Of a stretch of DNA of 64,000 nucleotides, positions 45,516 through 56,298 are shown piece by piece. A model generated the notes under the pieces. The model did not search any database and had not been told where the DNA came from. It was given only the letters and a program-made list of their open reading frames with translations. The stretch is from Sulfitobacter sp. SK011 (GTDB lineage Bacteria; Pseudomonadota; Alphaproteobacteria; Rhodobacterales; Rhodobacteraceae), in assembly GCF_003352065.1 (NCBI RefSeq), contig NZ_CP025803.1:3327574-3391573 (forward strand), written 5' to 3'. Both the position numbers and the translations under genes were made by a program. Each line of letters starts with the position of its first letter. Position 1 is the first letter of the stretch.

Positions 45516-46544
45516 ATGAACAAATATGTAATCGCGGCTGCGGTCGCAGTGTCTGGTTTCGGCAGCGCAGCTTTTGCGGATGGCCACGGCGTAACCGTCG
45601 GCGTCAGCTGGTCAAACTTTCAGGAAGAACGTTGGAAAACCGATGAAGCGGCGATCAAGGCAGCTCTTGAAGCGGCTGGCGCAACCTATGTCTCAGCCGA
45701 TGCACAATCATCATCCGCCAAGCAACTTTCAGACGTTGAAAGCCTGATTGCGCAGGGCGCTGATGCGTTGATCATTCTGGCGCAAGATGCAGCCGCCATT
45801 GGCCCAGCCGTTGACGCAGCAGATGCAGAAGGCATTCCAGTGGTCGCCTATGACCGCCTGATCGAAGACAGCCGCGCATTCTATCTGACCTTCGATAACG
45901 TCGAAGTTGGCCGGATGCAGGCGCGCGCCGTGCTCGAAGCACAGCCCGAAGGCAACTACGTCATGATCAAGGGCTCGCCCACCGATCCAAACGCCGACTT
46001 CCTGCGCGGCGGTCAGCAAGAAGTGCTGCAAGCTGCGATCGACAGCGGCGCGATCACCATCGTGGATGAGGCGTATACCGATGGTTGGTTGCCAGCGAAC
46101 GCACAGCGCAACATGGAACAGATCCTGACCGCCAACGACAACAAGGTTGACGCGGTTGTGGCATCCAACGACGGCACCGCCGGTGGTGCAGTCGCCGCTT
46201 TGACAGCCCAAGGCATGGAAGGCATTCCAGTGTCCGGCCAGGATGGCGACCACGCAGCACTGAACCGTGTGGCACTTGGCACCCAAACCGTCTCGGTTTG
46301 GAAAGACGCGCGTGAACTGGGCAAAGCCGCAGGCGAGATTGCCGCCGCTTTGGCAGCCGATGGCGCGGCAACCGTTGACGGGTCAAGCAAATGGACCTCA
46401 CCAGGTGGCACCGAAATGAATTCGATGTTCCTGGCACCGGTGCCGATCACAGCTGCCAACCTGCAGGTCGTAACGGATGCGGGCTGGATCACGGTCGAGG
46501 CACTTTGCCAAGGCGTATCAGGCGGCCCGGCCCCCTGTAACTAA
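45516..46544 (+). CDS. xylF: D-xylose ABC transporter substrate-binding protein
   Basis: A 342-residue periplasmic binding protein close to XylF. The signal peptide [23 protein letters not shown] is followed by [19 protein letters not shown], the XylF pattern for xylose contact. The segment [11 protein letters not shown] and [13 protein letters not shown] are also typical. An upstream frame from 45456 exists, but GGGAGGA about 6 bp before the ATG at 45516 and the signal peptide fix the start. First gene of xylFHGA. Confidence 0.9.
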   Translation: MNKYVIAAAVAVSGFGSAAFADGHGVTVGVSWSNFQEERWKTDEAAIKAALEAAGATYVSADAQSSSAKQLSDVESLIAQGADALIILAQDAAAIGPAVDAADAEGIPVVAYDRLIEDSRAFYLTFDNVEVGRMQARAVLEAQPEGNYVMIKGSPTDPNADFLRGGQQEVLQAAIDSGAITIVDEAYTDGWLPANAQRNMEQILTANDNKVDAVVASNDGTAGGAVAALTAQGMEGIPVSGQDGDHAALNRVALGTQTVSVWKDARELGKAAGEIAAALAADGAATVDGSSKWTSPGGTEMNSMFLAPVPITAANLQVVTDAGWITVEALCQGVSGGPAPCN

Positions 46545-46562
46545 ACCCACTGACGAAGCGTT

Positions 46563-46610
46563 TGGTCGGCTTGACCGACCAGCACGGGACCCCGCTTGCG
46601 GGCGGGGTCC
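46563..46610 (+). terminator. Two tandem hairpins between xylF and xylH
   Basis: TGGTCGG-cttga-CCGACCA (46563-46581) and GGACCCCGC-ttgcgg-GCGGGGTCC (46587-46610) follow the xylF stop codon by 18 bp. No T-run. Like the hairpins in the frc, smo and dct operons, they probably protect xylF mRNA or reduce read-through into the permease gene. Confidence 0.65.
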
Positions 46611-46695
46611 ACCCCCTTCGCCCATTTCGCATCACGGACATTTGTCAGCCTGAGCATTCCGGCTGATCGCCGCTGAATATCGATGGAGACATCCC

Positions 46696-47988
46696 ATGTC
46701 TGACCAAAACGCCCCCCAAACACAGTCAAAACGCAGCTTCCTGCAATCATTGGAAGTCGACACCCGGCTATTGGGGATGATCGGTGCATTTGTACTGGTC
46801 TGTCTCGTGTTCAACGTGCTGACGGAGGGTCGTTTCCTGACCCCGCGCAACGTTTTTAACCTGACCATCCAAACAGTTTCAGTGGCGATCATGGCCACCG
46901 GGATGGTCTTTGTGATTGTGACCCGCCACATCGACTTGTCGGTCGGCGCGCTTTTGGCCACCTGTACGGCCGTGATGGGCATGACCCAGACTGAATGGCT
47001 GCCGCAAATTCTGGGACTGGAACTGGGCCATCCGATGATCCCTTGGATCACCATCGCGATCGGACTGCTGACCGGCGCCGTCATCGGCGGTGCCCAGGGT
47101 TGGCTGATCGGTTATCAGGCGATCCCCGCCTTTATCGTGACGCTGGGCGGATTGCTGATCTGGCGCAACGTCGGGTGGTGGATGACGGACGGCGCCACAA
47201 TCGGCCCCCTTGATCAAACCTTCCTGCTGTTTGGCGGCATCAACGGCACGCTTGGGTCATTTTGGAGCTGGGTCGTGGGCCTGCTTGCAACCGTCGTAGC
47301 GCTTTATGCCCTGTGGTCGGGACGCAGCACAAAAAAATCACATGGCTTTCCGGTCAAACCCGCGTGGGCAGAGATGTTGGTCATGGGCTTTATCGCCGCA
47401 GCGATCCTTGGCTTCGTGGCGGTCCTGAACGCCTACACTGTGCCGGAACGCGTTATTGCACGTGATCCCGCGGCCTTTGGATGTGAGGTCGCAGAAGGCT
47501 GTGTTGCCGCATACGGCCTGCCCTATTCCGTCCTCGTTCTCATCGCTGTTGCGATTGTGATGACCGTGATCGCACTGCGCACCCGCCTGGGGCGCTACAT
47601 CTTTGCAACCGGCGGCAACCCGGATGCGGCAGAACTTTCGGGCATCAACACACGCCTGCTGACGGTCAAAATCTTTGCGATGGTCGGGGTTCTCTCTGCG
47701 CTTGCGGGCGTCGTGGCATCGGCGCGTCTGGGGTATCATACAAACGACATCGGTACGCTGGACGAACTTCGGGTGATTGCCGCAGCCGTGATTGGCGGGA
47801 CCGCACTTTCCGGCGGACTTGGCACCATTTACGGGGCCATCATCGGTGCCCTGATCATGCAATCGCTGCAATCGGGCATGGCCATGGTCGGGGTAGACGC
47901 GCCCTATCAGAACATCGTCGTGGGCGCTGTTTTGGTGCTGGCCGTCTGGATCGACATTCAATACCGCAAGCGAGTGGGAGCGAAATAA
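46696..47988 (+). CDS. xylH: Xylose ABC transporter permease
   Basis: A 430-residue inner-membrane permease of the XylH type with about 10-12 segments. Family motifs are VIVTRHIDLSVGALLA, PAFIVTLGGLLIWRNVGWWMTDG, and AELSGINTRLLTVKIFAMVGV. A loop with ARDPAAFGCEVAEGC between later segments is long for the family. GGAGA lies about 8 bp upstream. The stop codon overlaps the xylG start (TAATG). Confidence 0.9.
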   Translation: MSDQNAPQTQSKRSFLQSLEVDTRLLGMIGAFVLVCLVFNVLTEGRFLTPRNVFNLTIQTVSVAIMATGMVFVIVTRHIDLSVGALLATCTAVMGMTQTEWLPQILGLELGHPMIPWITIAIGLLTGAVIGGAQGWLIGYQAIPAFIVTLGGLLIWRNVGWWMTDGATIGPLDQTFLLFGGINGTLGSFWSWVVGLLATVVALYALWSGRSTKKSHGFPVKPAWAEMLVMGFIAAAILGFVAVLNAYTVPERVIARDPAAFGCEVAEGCVAAYGLPYSVLVLIAVAIVMTVIALRTRLGRYIFATGGNPDAAELSGINTRLLTVKIFAMVGVLSALAGVVASARLGYHTNDIGTLDELRVIAAAVIGGTALSGGLGTIYGAIIGALIMQSLQSGMAMVGVDAPYQNIVVGAVLVLAVWIDIQYRKRVGAK

Positions 47989-48737
47989 TGACAACGCCAT
48001 TGGTTGAAATGAAGAACGTCTCGATTGCATTTGGCGGTGTCAAAGCGGTCGATCACGTGAGCATCGAACTGCACGAAGGCGAAGTTGTGGGCCTGTTGGG
48101 CCACAATGGCGCGGGCAAATCGACCCTAATCAAGATGCTGTCGGGTGCTTACAAGATGGATTCTGGCGAAATCTGGATCGAAGGCAAACGCGCCACGATC
48201 AATTCACCGCGCGACAGCCGCAATTACAATATTGAGACGATCTATCAAACGCTCGCCCTTGCCGACAATCTTGATGCCGCGTCCAATCTGTTTCTGGGCC
48301 GCGAGTTGACGACACCGTTCGGCTTTGTTGATGACAGCCGGATGGAGGCAGAAACCCGCAAGATCATGGCGCGTCTCAATCCAAACTTCAAAAAGCTGAA
48401 AGAGCCGGTATCGGCCCTGTCAGGGGGCCAGCGGCAATCAGTTGCGATTGCGCGCGCCGTTTATTTCAACGCCAAGATCCTGATCATGGATGAACCTACC
48501 GCGGCCCTTGGGGTGCATGAAACCGCGATGGTGGCGGAATTGATCGGCGAGCTGAAAAAACAAGGTCTGGGGATTTTCCTGATCAGCCACGACACCCGCG
48601 AAATGATGGAACTCTGTGACCGGGTATCGGTGATGAAAAACGGCCAGCTGGTTGGCACTGAACGGGTAGAAGATGTGACCGAAGATGATATTCTGTCGAT
48701 GATCATTCTGGGCAAGAACCCAAAAGCCGCGGCGTAA
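47988..48737 (+). CDS. xylG: Xylose ABC transporter ATP-binding protein, single domain
   Basis: A 249-residue ATPase with Walker A GHNGAGKST, signature LSGGQRQSVAIARAV and Walker B ILIMDEPTAALG. Classical XylG is a double ATPase of about 510 residues; this is the single-domain form also seen in FrcA, so two copies must pair. Coupled to xylH. It precedes xylA by 66 bp. Confidence 0.88.
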   Translation: MTTPLVEMKNVSIAFGGVKAVDHVSIELHEGEVVGLLGHNGAGKSTLIKMLSGAYKMDSGEIWIEGKRATINSPRDSRNYNIETIYQTLALADNLDAASNLFLGRELTTPFGFVDDSRMEAETRKIMARLNPNFKKLKEPVSALSGGQRQSVAIARAVYFNAKILIMDEPTAALGVHETAMVAELIGELKKQGLGIFLISHDTREMMELCDRVSVMKNGQLVGTERVEDVTEDDILSMIILGKNPKAAA

Positions 48738-48803
48738 TCCGAAACCCTTCTCAAATTGGTTTCGTCGTTCTTGTCCCGATCAAACTACGAAAGGACCTGT
48801 GCC

Positions 48804-50105
48804 ATGACTGACTTTTTCAAAGGTATCCCCAGGATCACCTATCAGGGCATGGAGAGCGACAGCGATTTTGCGTTTCGTCACTACAATCCTGACGAAGTGG
48901 TGATGGGCAAACCAATGAAGGACCATCTGCGCTTTGCCTGTGCGTATTGGCATTCCTTTGCCTGGCCCGGTGGCGATCCCTTCGGCGGCCAGACCTTTCA
49001 GCGCCCGTGGTTCGACGACACCATGGCAGCGGCCAAACTGAAAGCGGATGTGGCGTTTGAGATGTTTCAGATTTTGGGTGTTCCCTATTTCTGTTTCCAC
49101 GATGCCGACGTACGCCCCGAAGGTGCGGATTTTGCCGAGAACACCAGAAACCTCCAAGAAATTGTCGATTACTTTGGCCAAAAGATGGACGACACCGGGC
49201 TCAAACTGCTTTGGGGCACTGCGAACCTGTTTTCACACCGCCGCTTTATGGCTGGGGCTGCCACAAATCCTGACCCGGATGTCTTTGCCTTTTCGGCGGC
49301 GACGATAAAAACCTGCATGGATGCCACGATCAAACTGGGGGGCGAAAACTATGTCCTTTGGGGCGGACGCGAAGGTTATGAAACCCTGCTCAACACCGAC
49401 ATGGGCCGCGAACGCCAACAGGCGGGCCGCATGTTGCAGATGGTTGTCGACTACAAACATAAGACCGGGTTCAAAGGTGCCATCCTGATCGAACCCAAAC
49501 CGCAAGAGCCAACCAAACACCAATACGATTACGATGTGGCGACCGTTTACGGATTTCTCAAGGACTTTGGCCTTGAGAACGAAGTGCGGGTCAATATCGA
49601 ACAGGGCCATGCCATTCTGGCAGGTCACACGTTTGAACATGAACTGGCACTGGCGCGTGAATTGGGGATCTTCGGGTCCATCGACATGAACCGCAATGAC
49701 TATCAATCCGGCTGGGACACCGACCAGTTTCCCAACAATGTACCAGAGATGGCATTGGCTTTTTACGAGGTCCTGCGGGCGGGCGGATTTACCACCGGGG
49801 GCACGAATTTCGACGCGAAACTACGCCGCCAATCCCTCGACCCCGAGGACCTGATCCTTGCGCATGTTGGCGGCATGGATGCCTGTGCGGCCGGGCTCAA
49901 GGCCGCTGCAGCGATGCTGACAGACGGCAAGCTCGAAGCCGCGCGCACTGCGCGTTACGCAGGCTGGGATACCGATGCGGGCAAATCGCTGATGACCAGC
50001 GACCTTGCAAAAATCCATGACCACGTGGTCGCAAAGGGCATCAACCCTGAGCCAAAGTCCGGACGTCAGGAACGGCTTGAAAATCTAGTGAACCGATATC
50101 TCTAA
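48804..50105 (+). CDS. xylA: Xylose isomerase
   Basis: A 433-residue enzyme converting D-xylose to D-xylulose. Active-site segments are [12 protein letters not shown] (catalytic histidine and aspartate), [16 protein letters not shown], and the metal/substrate site [16 protein letters not shown]. Size and motifs match the class II isomerase. An upstream ATG-like start at 48756 is in frame but lacks a ribosome site; AAGGA about 9 bp before the ATG at 48804 decides. No xylulokinase gene (xylB) is in the window. Confidence 0.93.
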   Translation: MTDFFKGIPRITYQGMESDSDFAFRHYNPDEVVMGKPMKDHLRFACAYWHSFAWPGGDPFGGQTFQRPWFDDTMAAAKLKADVAFEMFQILGVPYFCFHDADVRPEGADFAENTRNLQEIVDYFGQKMDDTGLKLLWGTANLFSHRRFMAGAATNPDPDVFAFSAATIKTCMDATIKLGGENYVLWGGREGYETLLNTDMGRERQQAGRMLQMVVDYKHKTGFKGAILIEPKPQEPTKHQYDYDVATVYGFLKDFGLENEVRVNIEQGHAILAGHTFEHELALARELGIFGSIDMNRNDYQSGWDTDQFPNNVPEMALAFYEVLRAGGFTTGGTNFDAKLRRQSLDPEDLILAHVGGMDACAAGLKAAAAMLTDGKLEAARTARYAGWDTDAGKSLMTSDLAKIHDHVVAKGINPEPKSGRQERLENLVNRYL

Positions 50106-50116
50106 GTCGCATGATC

Positions 50117-50143
50117 GCCGACACCCTGCGGCGCAGGGTCGGC
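50117..50143. terminator. Hairpin between convergent xylA and fructokinase genes
   Basis: GCCG, a 2-nt bulge, ACCCTGC, a 3-nt loop, GCAGGGT, then CGGC, forming an 11-bp stem. It lies between the stop codons at 50105 and 50207 and may serve both. Confidence 0.6.
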
Positions 50144-50206
50144 CTTGATGGGCAACATTAGATCAGGCTCTGAAATCGCTGGCGCAGGTTTTTCAGGCGA
50201 CACGCC

Positions 50207-51142
50207 TTACGCGCCATCCAACTCATGCGCCCAGGGTGGATTTGCACCGTGCCTGCTGACGGTGATGCCTGCAACCTTCGCACCCATCGCCAAAGCCGAG
50301 GCAACCTGTTCGCCCGTGATGTTTTGCAAGGCGTCCGTGCTCAGCAAACCCTGCTCAGATAGCCGCGCCAGAACACCTGCGTTAAAGGTATCGCCTGCGC
50401 CAACTGTATCAGCCACCGTGGTGCTTTGTGCGGGCACCTCAACAACACCGTCCGTCCCAAAAAGCCCGGTTGCCCCTTGGCTGCCACGGGTGACAATCAC
50501 CAACTGCGGCCCCCTGTTCAACAGCATGTCCGCTTTTTCCAGCATCGACAGCGGGCCGGGGACGATCCAATCCAGATCCTCGTCCGACACTTTCAGGATG
50601 TTGGTATGGGCAATCAGACGTTCCAGACGGGCGCGGTATGCCGTTTCGTCAGTGACAAAATTCATCCGAATGTTGGGGTCCGCCATGATCACCCTTCTGC
50701 CCGCCTCGCGCATTGCAAGGGCCACATAGAAATCCGCAGCAGGCAAATTGATCAGACTGATACCGCCCAGGTAAAGCGCCGTGGTTGCGTCAGGAATAGT
50801 AGGGAGATCTTTCGCATCCAACATCCGCCCGGCACTGTTTTCATCAAAAAACAGATAGCTCGCCTGCCCGTTCTTGAGTGTCACAAACGCCAGCGTGGAT
50901 CGGCGATCAGACATCACCACATTTGCGGTATCGACGTTGCTGTCGGTCAGACCCTGCCGCAGCATGTCACCAAACAGATCGGTTGAAATCCCCGACACAA
51001 AACCGACAGGCGCGCCCAAACGCCCAAGCGCAACCGCAGTGTTAAAAACCGCGCCACCCGCATGCGGCGTAAACGCGTCTTTGCCTGCCGCGTCCACGGA
51101 CGGGATCATATCAATCAACGCTTCACCGCAACAGATGATCAT
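50207..51142 (-). CDS. frk: PfkB-family fructokinase
   Basis: A 311-residue ribokinase-type kinase that phosphorylates fructose made by the upstream mannitol and sorbitol dehydrogenases. The first PfkB motif (AGGAVFNTAVALGRLG) and the second (DTVGAGDTFNAGVL, with the catalytic aspartate) are present. The start at 51142 with AAAGGGG upstream is preferred over the frame from 51163. It is the last gene of the smo/mtl operon, the place held by the fructokinase mtlZ in Rhodobacter. Confidence 0.88.
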   Translation of the reverse strand: MIICCGEALIDMIPSVDAAGKDAFTPHAGGAVFNTAVALGRLGAPVGFVSGISTDLFGDMLRQGLTDSNVDTANVVMSDRRSTLAFVTLKNGQASYLFFDENSAGRMLDAKDLPTIPDATTALYLGGISLINLPAADFYVALAMREAGRRVIMADPNIRMNFVTDETAYRARLERLIAHTNILKVSDEDLDWIVPGPLSMLEKADMLLNRGPQLVIVTRGSQGATGLFGTDGVVEVPAQSTTVADTVGAGDTFNAGVLARLSEQGLLSTDALQNITGEQVASALAMGAKVAGITVSRHGANPPWAHELDGA

Positions 51143-51192
51143 AGCCCGCCCCTTTTGCCGCATAGGCCTGTCCTGTCCCGAAAGGCATAGGC

Positions 51193-52668
51193 TCAGGCCA
51201 AATAGGTTTTCAATGTGTCTTCAGTACCCTTGGTTTGCACCGAATTCAGAGCCGATGCAAACGCCGCAACAAACCCCTCATGACGCCCAAGAGCCCCATA
51301 GATATCTTCTTGCGACAACCACGCCGCAGGATCGACCTCGGCGCGGCGCGCGGCGGTCTGCAGGTTGTCCCAGTCAGGATCATTGGCCGGAATGGGGTGG
51401 CCCGCATCCGTCTGCCCTTTGCAATACTGACACCACAACGCCGAACCAAGCGCCAGCCCCTCTGGCACATATCCCGCCGCCAAACCATCACGGATGGAGG
51501 GAATGACAAACTTCGGTTGACGGTTCGATCCATCATGACAAAGCCGCGTGGTTGTATCGGCCACACCGGGGTTTTCAAACCGCTCACAGATCGAGTCCAG
51601 ATATTGCGCGGGCGTGAACCCCGGCACCGGGTCTACGTGTTGCAAAACGTCATGGCTCAACACTTTGCGCAGGTATCCGCGGATCAGGTCATTTCCCATC
51701 GCATCATGCACAAATTCGATGCCCATCAAGGCGGACGGATAGGCCAAAATCGCGTGGCCCCCGTTCAACAGACGGATTTTCATCCGTTCAAAGGCGTGAA
51801 TGTCGTCCGTCAGGGTGACGCCGACACGCTCAAACTCGGGGCGGCCATTGACGAATTTATCCTCAAGCACCCATTGCCGGAAAGGTTCGCAAAACACTGG
51901 AAAGTTGTCTTTGATGCCAAACTTGGCGCGCAACAGGTCGCGTTCCCGCGCCCCCGTGGCTGGTGTAATCCGGTCGACCATCCCATTGGGAAAACTGACG
52001 TTATCTGCGATCCAATTTGCCAGATCAGGATCAAGCGCATGGGCCATTTCCATGATCGCCGCACGCGCCACGTCGCCATTACTGGGCAGGTTGTCGCATG
52101 ACATCACGGTGAACGCCGGTACACGATCCGCACGCCGCGCCGCGAGACTGGCAAGGATCGCCCCAAAGACGGTGTTGGGCGCAGCAGGGTTCGCGATATC
52201 TGCGGAAATGTCAGAGTGTGAGACATCAAAGCTGCCGGTTGAGGCATCCACGAAATAGCCGCCTTCGGTCACTGTCAGCGACACGACTCTGGTCACCGGG
52301 TCGGTCATCGCCGCAATCAGGGGCGCGTTGCCTTTTGGCGCGACGTCAACAAAGTCGATCATCGCGCCGACAACATCGGCCTTGTAGGTTTCATGGTCCA
52401 CCTCGACGACGGAATAAAGCCAGTCTTGTTCTGACAACATCTGCCGCATCTGCGCATCCGGCTGACGCACCCCCGCGCCGCGAATGGCCCAGGCCGGATC
52501 ACCCCCGGCGTTCAGCAGATCATTGAGGTAGACACCCTGATGAGACCGATGAAAGTTGCCAATGCCAATATGCAGGATACCCGCGCTCAACCGATCACGT
52601 GCATAGGTCGGTCGACCCACGCAAGCGGGCAAATCGTCCAGAGAAGATTGGCGTAGCAGAAATGTCAT
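51193..52668 (-). CDS. mtlK: Mannitol 2-dehydrogenase (polyol long-chain dehydrogenase)
   Basis: A 491-residue NAD-dependent enzyme of the long-chain polyol dehydrogenase family, oxidising D-mannitol (and often D-arabinitol) to the ketose. The catalytic K-x4-N-x2-H motif is visible in MKIRLLNGGHAIL. The N-terminal GIGNFHRSHQGVYL motif is typical of the family. It starts 2 bp after the smoS stop codon and lies between smoS and the kinase. Confidence 0.9.
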   Translation of the reverse strand: MTFLLRQSSLDDLPACVGRPTYARDRLSAGILHIGIGNFHRSHQGVYLNDLLNAGGDPAWAIRGAGVRQPDAQMRQMLSEQDWLYSVVEVDHETYKADVVGAMIDFVDVAPKGNAPLIAAMTDPVTRVVSLTVTEGGYFVDASTGSFDVSHSDISADIANPAAPNTVFGAILASLAARRADRVPAFTVMSCDNLPSNGDVARAAIMEMAHALDPDLANWIADNVSFPNGMVDRITPATGARERDLLRAKFGIKDNFPVFCEPFRQWVLEDKFVNGRPEFERVGVTLTDDIHAFERMKIRLLNGGHAILAYPSALMGIEFVHDAMGNDLIRGYLRKVLSHDVLQHVDPVPGFTPAQYLDSICERFENPGVADTTTRLCHDGSNRQPKFVIPSIRDGLAAGYVPEGLALGSALWCQYCKGQTDAGHPIPANDPDWDNLQTAARRAEVDPAAWLSQEDIYGALGRHEGFVAAFASALNSVQTKGTEDTLKTYLA

Positions 52669-52669
52669 G

Positions 52670-53443
52670 TCAGCTCATCCACTGTCCGCCGTCGACGTTA
52701 TACGTCTGCGACACGATATAGTCGGCATCTGATGAGGCGAGAAACACCGCCATGCCGGTCAGGTCCTCAGGCACGGCAAAGCGTCCGGCAGGGACGGATG
52801 CGGCAACCTCGGCTTTCTTCTGACCCGGTTTTTTGCCCTCAAGTTTGGCAAACATCGCATCGACATGGTCCCAATGTGCGCCGTCCACGACACCGGGCGC
52901 GATGGCGTTGACGTTGATGCCGTGCTTGATCAGGTTCAGCCCCGCCGACTGGGTCATTGAGATCACCGCAGCCTTGGTCGAGCAATAGACCAGCACAAGG
53001 CTTTCGCCGCGTCTGCCCGCCTGGCTTGCCATGTTGATGATCTTGCCGCCATGACCTTGGGCAATCATTTGTTTCGCCGCCGCCTGCATCGTGAAAAGCG
53101 TACCAGCGACGTTCACGGCGTAAAGCCTGTCATAGCTGGCGCGGGTGATATCGACGGTTTCAGCCACATCAAAAAGTGCTGCGTTGTTGATCACGATATC
53201 CAGCTTTCCGGCCTGTGCGACAACCGCTGCGATGGCCGCGTCAATGCTGTCCTGACGGCTGACATCCATCTGCACCGCATAGGCCCCGTCACCAAGCGCA
53301 CGGGCAGTTTCTTCGGCCGCATCAAGGTTGATATCCGCGATGCCAACTGTGGCCCCCTCTGCCAGAAAGCGTTCTGAAAACCCTTGCCCGATCCCGCGGG
53401 CCGCCCCGCTGATCAGCGCCGACTGCCCGTCCAGTCGCTTCAT
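52670..53443 (-). CDS. smoS: Sorbitol dehydrogenase (short-chain type)
   Basis: A 257-residue short-chain dehydrogenase, probably D-sorbitol to D-fructose (also galactitol). The nucleotide motif [10 protein letters not shown] and active-site tyrosine-lysine pair in VYCSTKAA are present; NNAAL and the NMAS serine also match. The start overlaps the smoK stop codon (ATGA), and gene order equals the Rhodobacter smo operon. Confidence 0.9.
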   Translation of the reverse strand: MKRLDGQSALISGAARGIGQGFSERFLAEGATVGIADINLDAAEETARALGDGAYAVQMDVSRQDSIDAAIAAVVAQAGKLDIVINNAALFDVAETVDITRASYDRLYAVNVAGTLFTMQAAAKQMIAQGHGGKIINMASQAGRRGESLVLVYCSTKAAVISMTQSAGLNLIKHGINVNAIAPGVVDGAHWDHVDAMFAKLEGKKPGQKKAEVAASVPAGRFAVPEDLTGMAVFLASSDADYIVSQTYNVDGGQWMS

Positions 53444-54444
53444 TCTATCCGCAGCCCCTGCGCGTCAAAGCGGTGCAGCTTGTCCATATCAGGTGACAGA
53501 TAGATGGTGTCGTTGTGGCGCACGTCCAGATCACCGCTGATCCGCACCGTGACCATTTCGGCAAGCCCGGTGTCATGCACATGCACAAAAGTGTCCGACC
53601 CCAGATGCTCCGCGACGCCCACGCGGCCTTTCCACTGACCTTCGGTTTTGGACACCTGCATATGTTCCGGGCGCACACCGATGGTGGTCGCGCCGTGTTT
53701 TTGTGCCTCGTCTCCGGTAAAGAGGTTCATATTCGGCGACCCGATAAAGCCTGCCACAAAGGTATTCTGCGGACGGTGATAAAGCTCAAGCGGGCTGCCA
53801 ACCTGTTCGATATTGCCCGCCTGCAACACAACGATCTTGTCAGCCATAGTCATGGCTTCAACCTGATCGTGGGTCACATAGATCATCGTTGTCTCAAGTT
53901 CATTGTGCAATTCGCTGATCTCAAGGCGCATGTTGACGCGCAAGGATGCGTCAAGGTTCGACAGGGGTTCATCAAACAGGAACGCCGCAGGTTCGCGCAC
54001 GATTGCCCGGCCAATGGCCACACGCTGCCGTTGACCGCCAGACAATTGGCCGGGACGACGGTCGATGTAATCAGCAAGGTTCAGGATTGTTGCCGCGTGG
54101 TCGACTTTGGCCGCAATCTGATCCTGCGGCATGCCTGCCATTTTCAACGGGAAAGCGATGTTCTTGCGGACCGACATATGCGGATAAAGCGCGTAGGATT
54201 GAAACACCATCGCCAGTCTGCGCTTGGCTGGCGGCAGATCCGTCGCGTCTTTGCCGTCGATGCTGATCGTTCCGGACGTCGTGTCTTCGAGACCGGCAAT
54301 CAGACGCAAAAGCGTGGATTTACCACAACCCGATGGCCCGACGAAAACAACAAACTCACCTTCGTTGATTTCAAGATCCAGTGGCGGAATAACCTGCACA
54401 TCGCCAAAGCTTTTCGTGACTTGGTTGAGCGTAATTTGTCCCAT
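53440..54444 (-). CDS. smoK: Sorbitol/mannitol ABC transporter ATP-binding protein
   Basis: A 334-residue MalK-type ATPase. Walker A is GPSGCGKST, signature [15 protein letters not shown], Walker [11 protein letters not shown], with a C-terminal TOBE domain ([10 protein letters not shown]). It powers SmoF/SmoG. It follows smoG by 12 bp and is coupled to smoS. Confidence 0.92.
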   Translation of the reverse strand: MGQITLNQVTKSFGDVQVIPPLDLEINEGEFVVFVGPSGCGKSTLLRLIAGLEDTTSGTISIDGKDATDLPPAKRRLAMVFQSYALYPHMSVRKNIAFPLKMAGMPQDQIAAKVDHAATILNLADYIDRRPGQLSGGQRQRVAIGRAIVREPAAFLFDEPLSNLDASLRVNMRLEISELHNELETTMIYVTHDQVEAMTMADKIVVLQAGNIEQVGSPLELYHRPQNTFVAGFIGSPNMNLFTGDEAQKHGATTIGVRPEHMQVSKTEGQWKGRVGVAEHLGSDTFVHVHDTGLAEMVTVRISGDLDVRHNDTIYLSPDMDKLHRFDAQGLRIE

Positions 54445-54456
54445 GTGTCAGGTTCC

Positions 54457-55287
54457 CTATTTCACCGCGCCGAACGTCAGGCCGCGGACAAGTTGTTTCT
54501 GGCTGAACCAGCCAAGGATGAGGATCGGCATGATAGCCATCGTGGATGCCGCGCTGAGCTTTGCGTAAAACAGGCCTTCAGGGCTTGAATAGCTTGCGAT
54601 AAACGCGGTCAGTGGCGCCGCTTTTGCCGCTGTCAGGTTGAGGGTCCAGAAGGCCTCGTTCCATGCCAGAATGAAGTTCAACAATAAGGTCGACGCGATA
54701 CCGGGAATCGCCATCGGCGTCAGCACATAAAGGATTTCTGATTTCAGGGTCGCCCCGTCCATCCGCGCCGCTTCCAGGATTTCACCAGGGATTTCACGGA
54801 AATAGGTGTACAGCATCCAGACAATGATCGGCAGGTTGATCAACATCAGCACAAACGTCAGACCATAGACATTGTCCAGCAGACCCAGCTTGATGAACAG
54901 CAGATAGATTGGGTAAAGAACACCAACCGCCGGCAGCATCTTGGTTGAGAGCATCCAGAGCAGGATATCCTTGGTCCGCTTGGATGGAACAAAGGCCATC
55001 GACCATGCGGCAGGCACCGCAATCATAATCCCAAGGATGGTTGACCCCCCCGCGATGAAGATCGAATTCCACAGGAAACGCCCGTAGTTCGACCGTTCCA
55101 TCACTGTTGAATAGTTTTCCGTCGTCCAGTCAAAGAACAGGAAGATCGGCGGATCGGAGATCGCCTGCGCTTCGGTTTTGAAACTGGTCAGGATGGTCCA
55201 CAGGATCGGGAAGAAGATCAGCAGACCGATGATCCAGGCAAGTGTCGTGTTGAACGCCTTGCGTTGGTTGGTAACTGAACGTGCCAT
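54457..55287 (-). CDS. smoG: Sorbitol/mannitol ABC transporter permease (MalG type)
   Basis: A 276-residue permease with six hydrophobic segments and the EAA loop (ILEAARMDGATLKSEILYVL). It pairs with SmoF in the membrane. GGGAGGA upstream sets the start; it is 13 bp after smoF. Confidence 0.92.
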   Translation of the reverse strand: MARSVTNQRKAFNTTLAWIIGLLIFFPILWTILTSFKTEAQAISDPPIFLFFDWTTENYSTVMERSNYGRFLWNSIFIAGGSTILGIMIAVPAAWSMAFVPSKRTKDILLWMLSTKMLPAVGVLYPIYLLFIKLGLLDNVYGLTFVLMLINLPIIVWMLYTYFREIPGEILEAARMDGATLKSEILYVLTPMAIPGIASTLLLNFILAWNEAFWTLNLTAAKAAPLTAFIASYSSPEGLFYAKLSAASTMAIMPILILGWFSQKQLVRGLTFGAVK

Positions 55288-55300
55288 GTGCCGTCCTCCC

Positions 55301-56167
55301 TCAGTTATCTAGGTTCTTGCCGACGATGCGCATCAAGAAGATGGCAACGATATTGGCAAGGATGATCGCGTAAACACCGCCCGCAGAGCCAAGCCCGATG
55401 TTCTGGCTTTCCAGCACCCGTTGGAAGATCAGATAGGACAATGTCCGGGTGCCGAATGCGCCGCCTGTTGTCACAAAAATCTCGGCAAAGACTGCCAAAA
55501 GGAAGATTGTCTGAATCAGGACCACAATGGTGATTGCACGGCTAAGGTGCGGCAGGGTGATGTAGAAAAAGCGTGACAGCGGTGACGCACCGTCCATTTC
55601 AGCCGCTTCAAGCTGCTCACTATCCAATGACTGAATGGCGGTAAGCAAGATGAGCGTTGCAAACGGCAGCCACTGCCAGGACACAATCAAAATGAGCGAC
55701 GGTACCGCCGCGTCTGAAAGCCAACTGACCGGGTCCGCGCCAAAGAACCTCCACAGATGCGCAAACAATCCGTTTGTCGGATCCATAAAGATGTTCTTCC
55801 ACACCAATGCGGAAACGGTTGGCATGACGAAAAACGGCGCAATGACCAGAATACGAACCGGGCCCTGACCCCACATCGGCTGATCAAGCAAGATCGCCAA
55901 AAGAACGCCCAAAGCGATCGTAATAGCCAGGACTCCGCCCAGAATGATGAGCGTCGTGTAAATAGCCGGCCAGAAGGCGCTTGATGTTACAAATCGGACA
56001 TAATTATCAAATCCTGTCCACCCTTGGTCGCCACCACGCAGCGGCAAATAAGTGCGGAACGAGAACCACAATGTCATGATCAGAGGCACCAACATCCAGC
56101 CAAGGAGCAAGATCACTGCGGGTGCCATCATCAGTCTGGCGGCGGATCGGGAAGCTTTGGTGGCCAT
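55301..56167 (-). CDS. smoF: Sorbitol/mannitol ABC transporter permease (MalF type)
   Basis: A 288-residue permease with six segments and the EAA loop (QLEAAEMDGASPLSRFFYI). The frame has an ATG at 56176, but GGAGGAG touches that codon directly; the ATG at 56167 has proper spacing (about 9 bp) and is chosen. A strong hairpin separates it from smoE upstream. Confidence 0.9.
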   Translation of the reverse strand: MATKASRSAARLMMAPAVILLLGWMLVPLIMTLWFSFRTYLPLRGGDQGWTGFDNYVRFVTSSAFWPAIYTTLIILGGVLAITIALGVLLAILLDQPMWGQGPVRILVIAPFFVMPTVSALVWKNIFMDPTNGLFAHLWRFFGADPVSWLSDAAVPSLILIVSWQWLPFATLILLTAIQSLDSEQLEAAEMDGASPLSRFFYITLPHLSRAITIVVLIQTIFLLAVFAEIFVTTGGAFGTRTLSYLIFQRVLESQNIGLGSAGGVYAIILANIVAIFLMRIVGKNLDN

Positions 56168-56255
56168 TGGATGCATCTCCTCCGTTGATGGGCGGCAAGA
56201 TCAGAGCCCCATCCTTACGTCGTATTGGAAAGCGGAAACAGTAGTGCAGTGAAAA

Positions 56256-56282
56256 GCAGAGGGCGGGCGAACCGCCCTCTGC
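56256..56282 (-). terminator. Attenuator-like hairpin between smoE and smoF
   Basis: An 11-bp stem (GCAGAGGGCGG / CCGCCCTCTGC) with a 5-nt loop, followed on the minus strand by TTTT. It lies 16 bp after the smoE stop codon inside the operon, so partial termination giving excess binding protein is likely. Confidence 0.78.
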
Positions 56283-56298
56283 TCTGGGTGGCAGTGGC

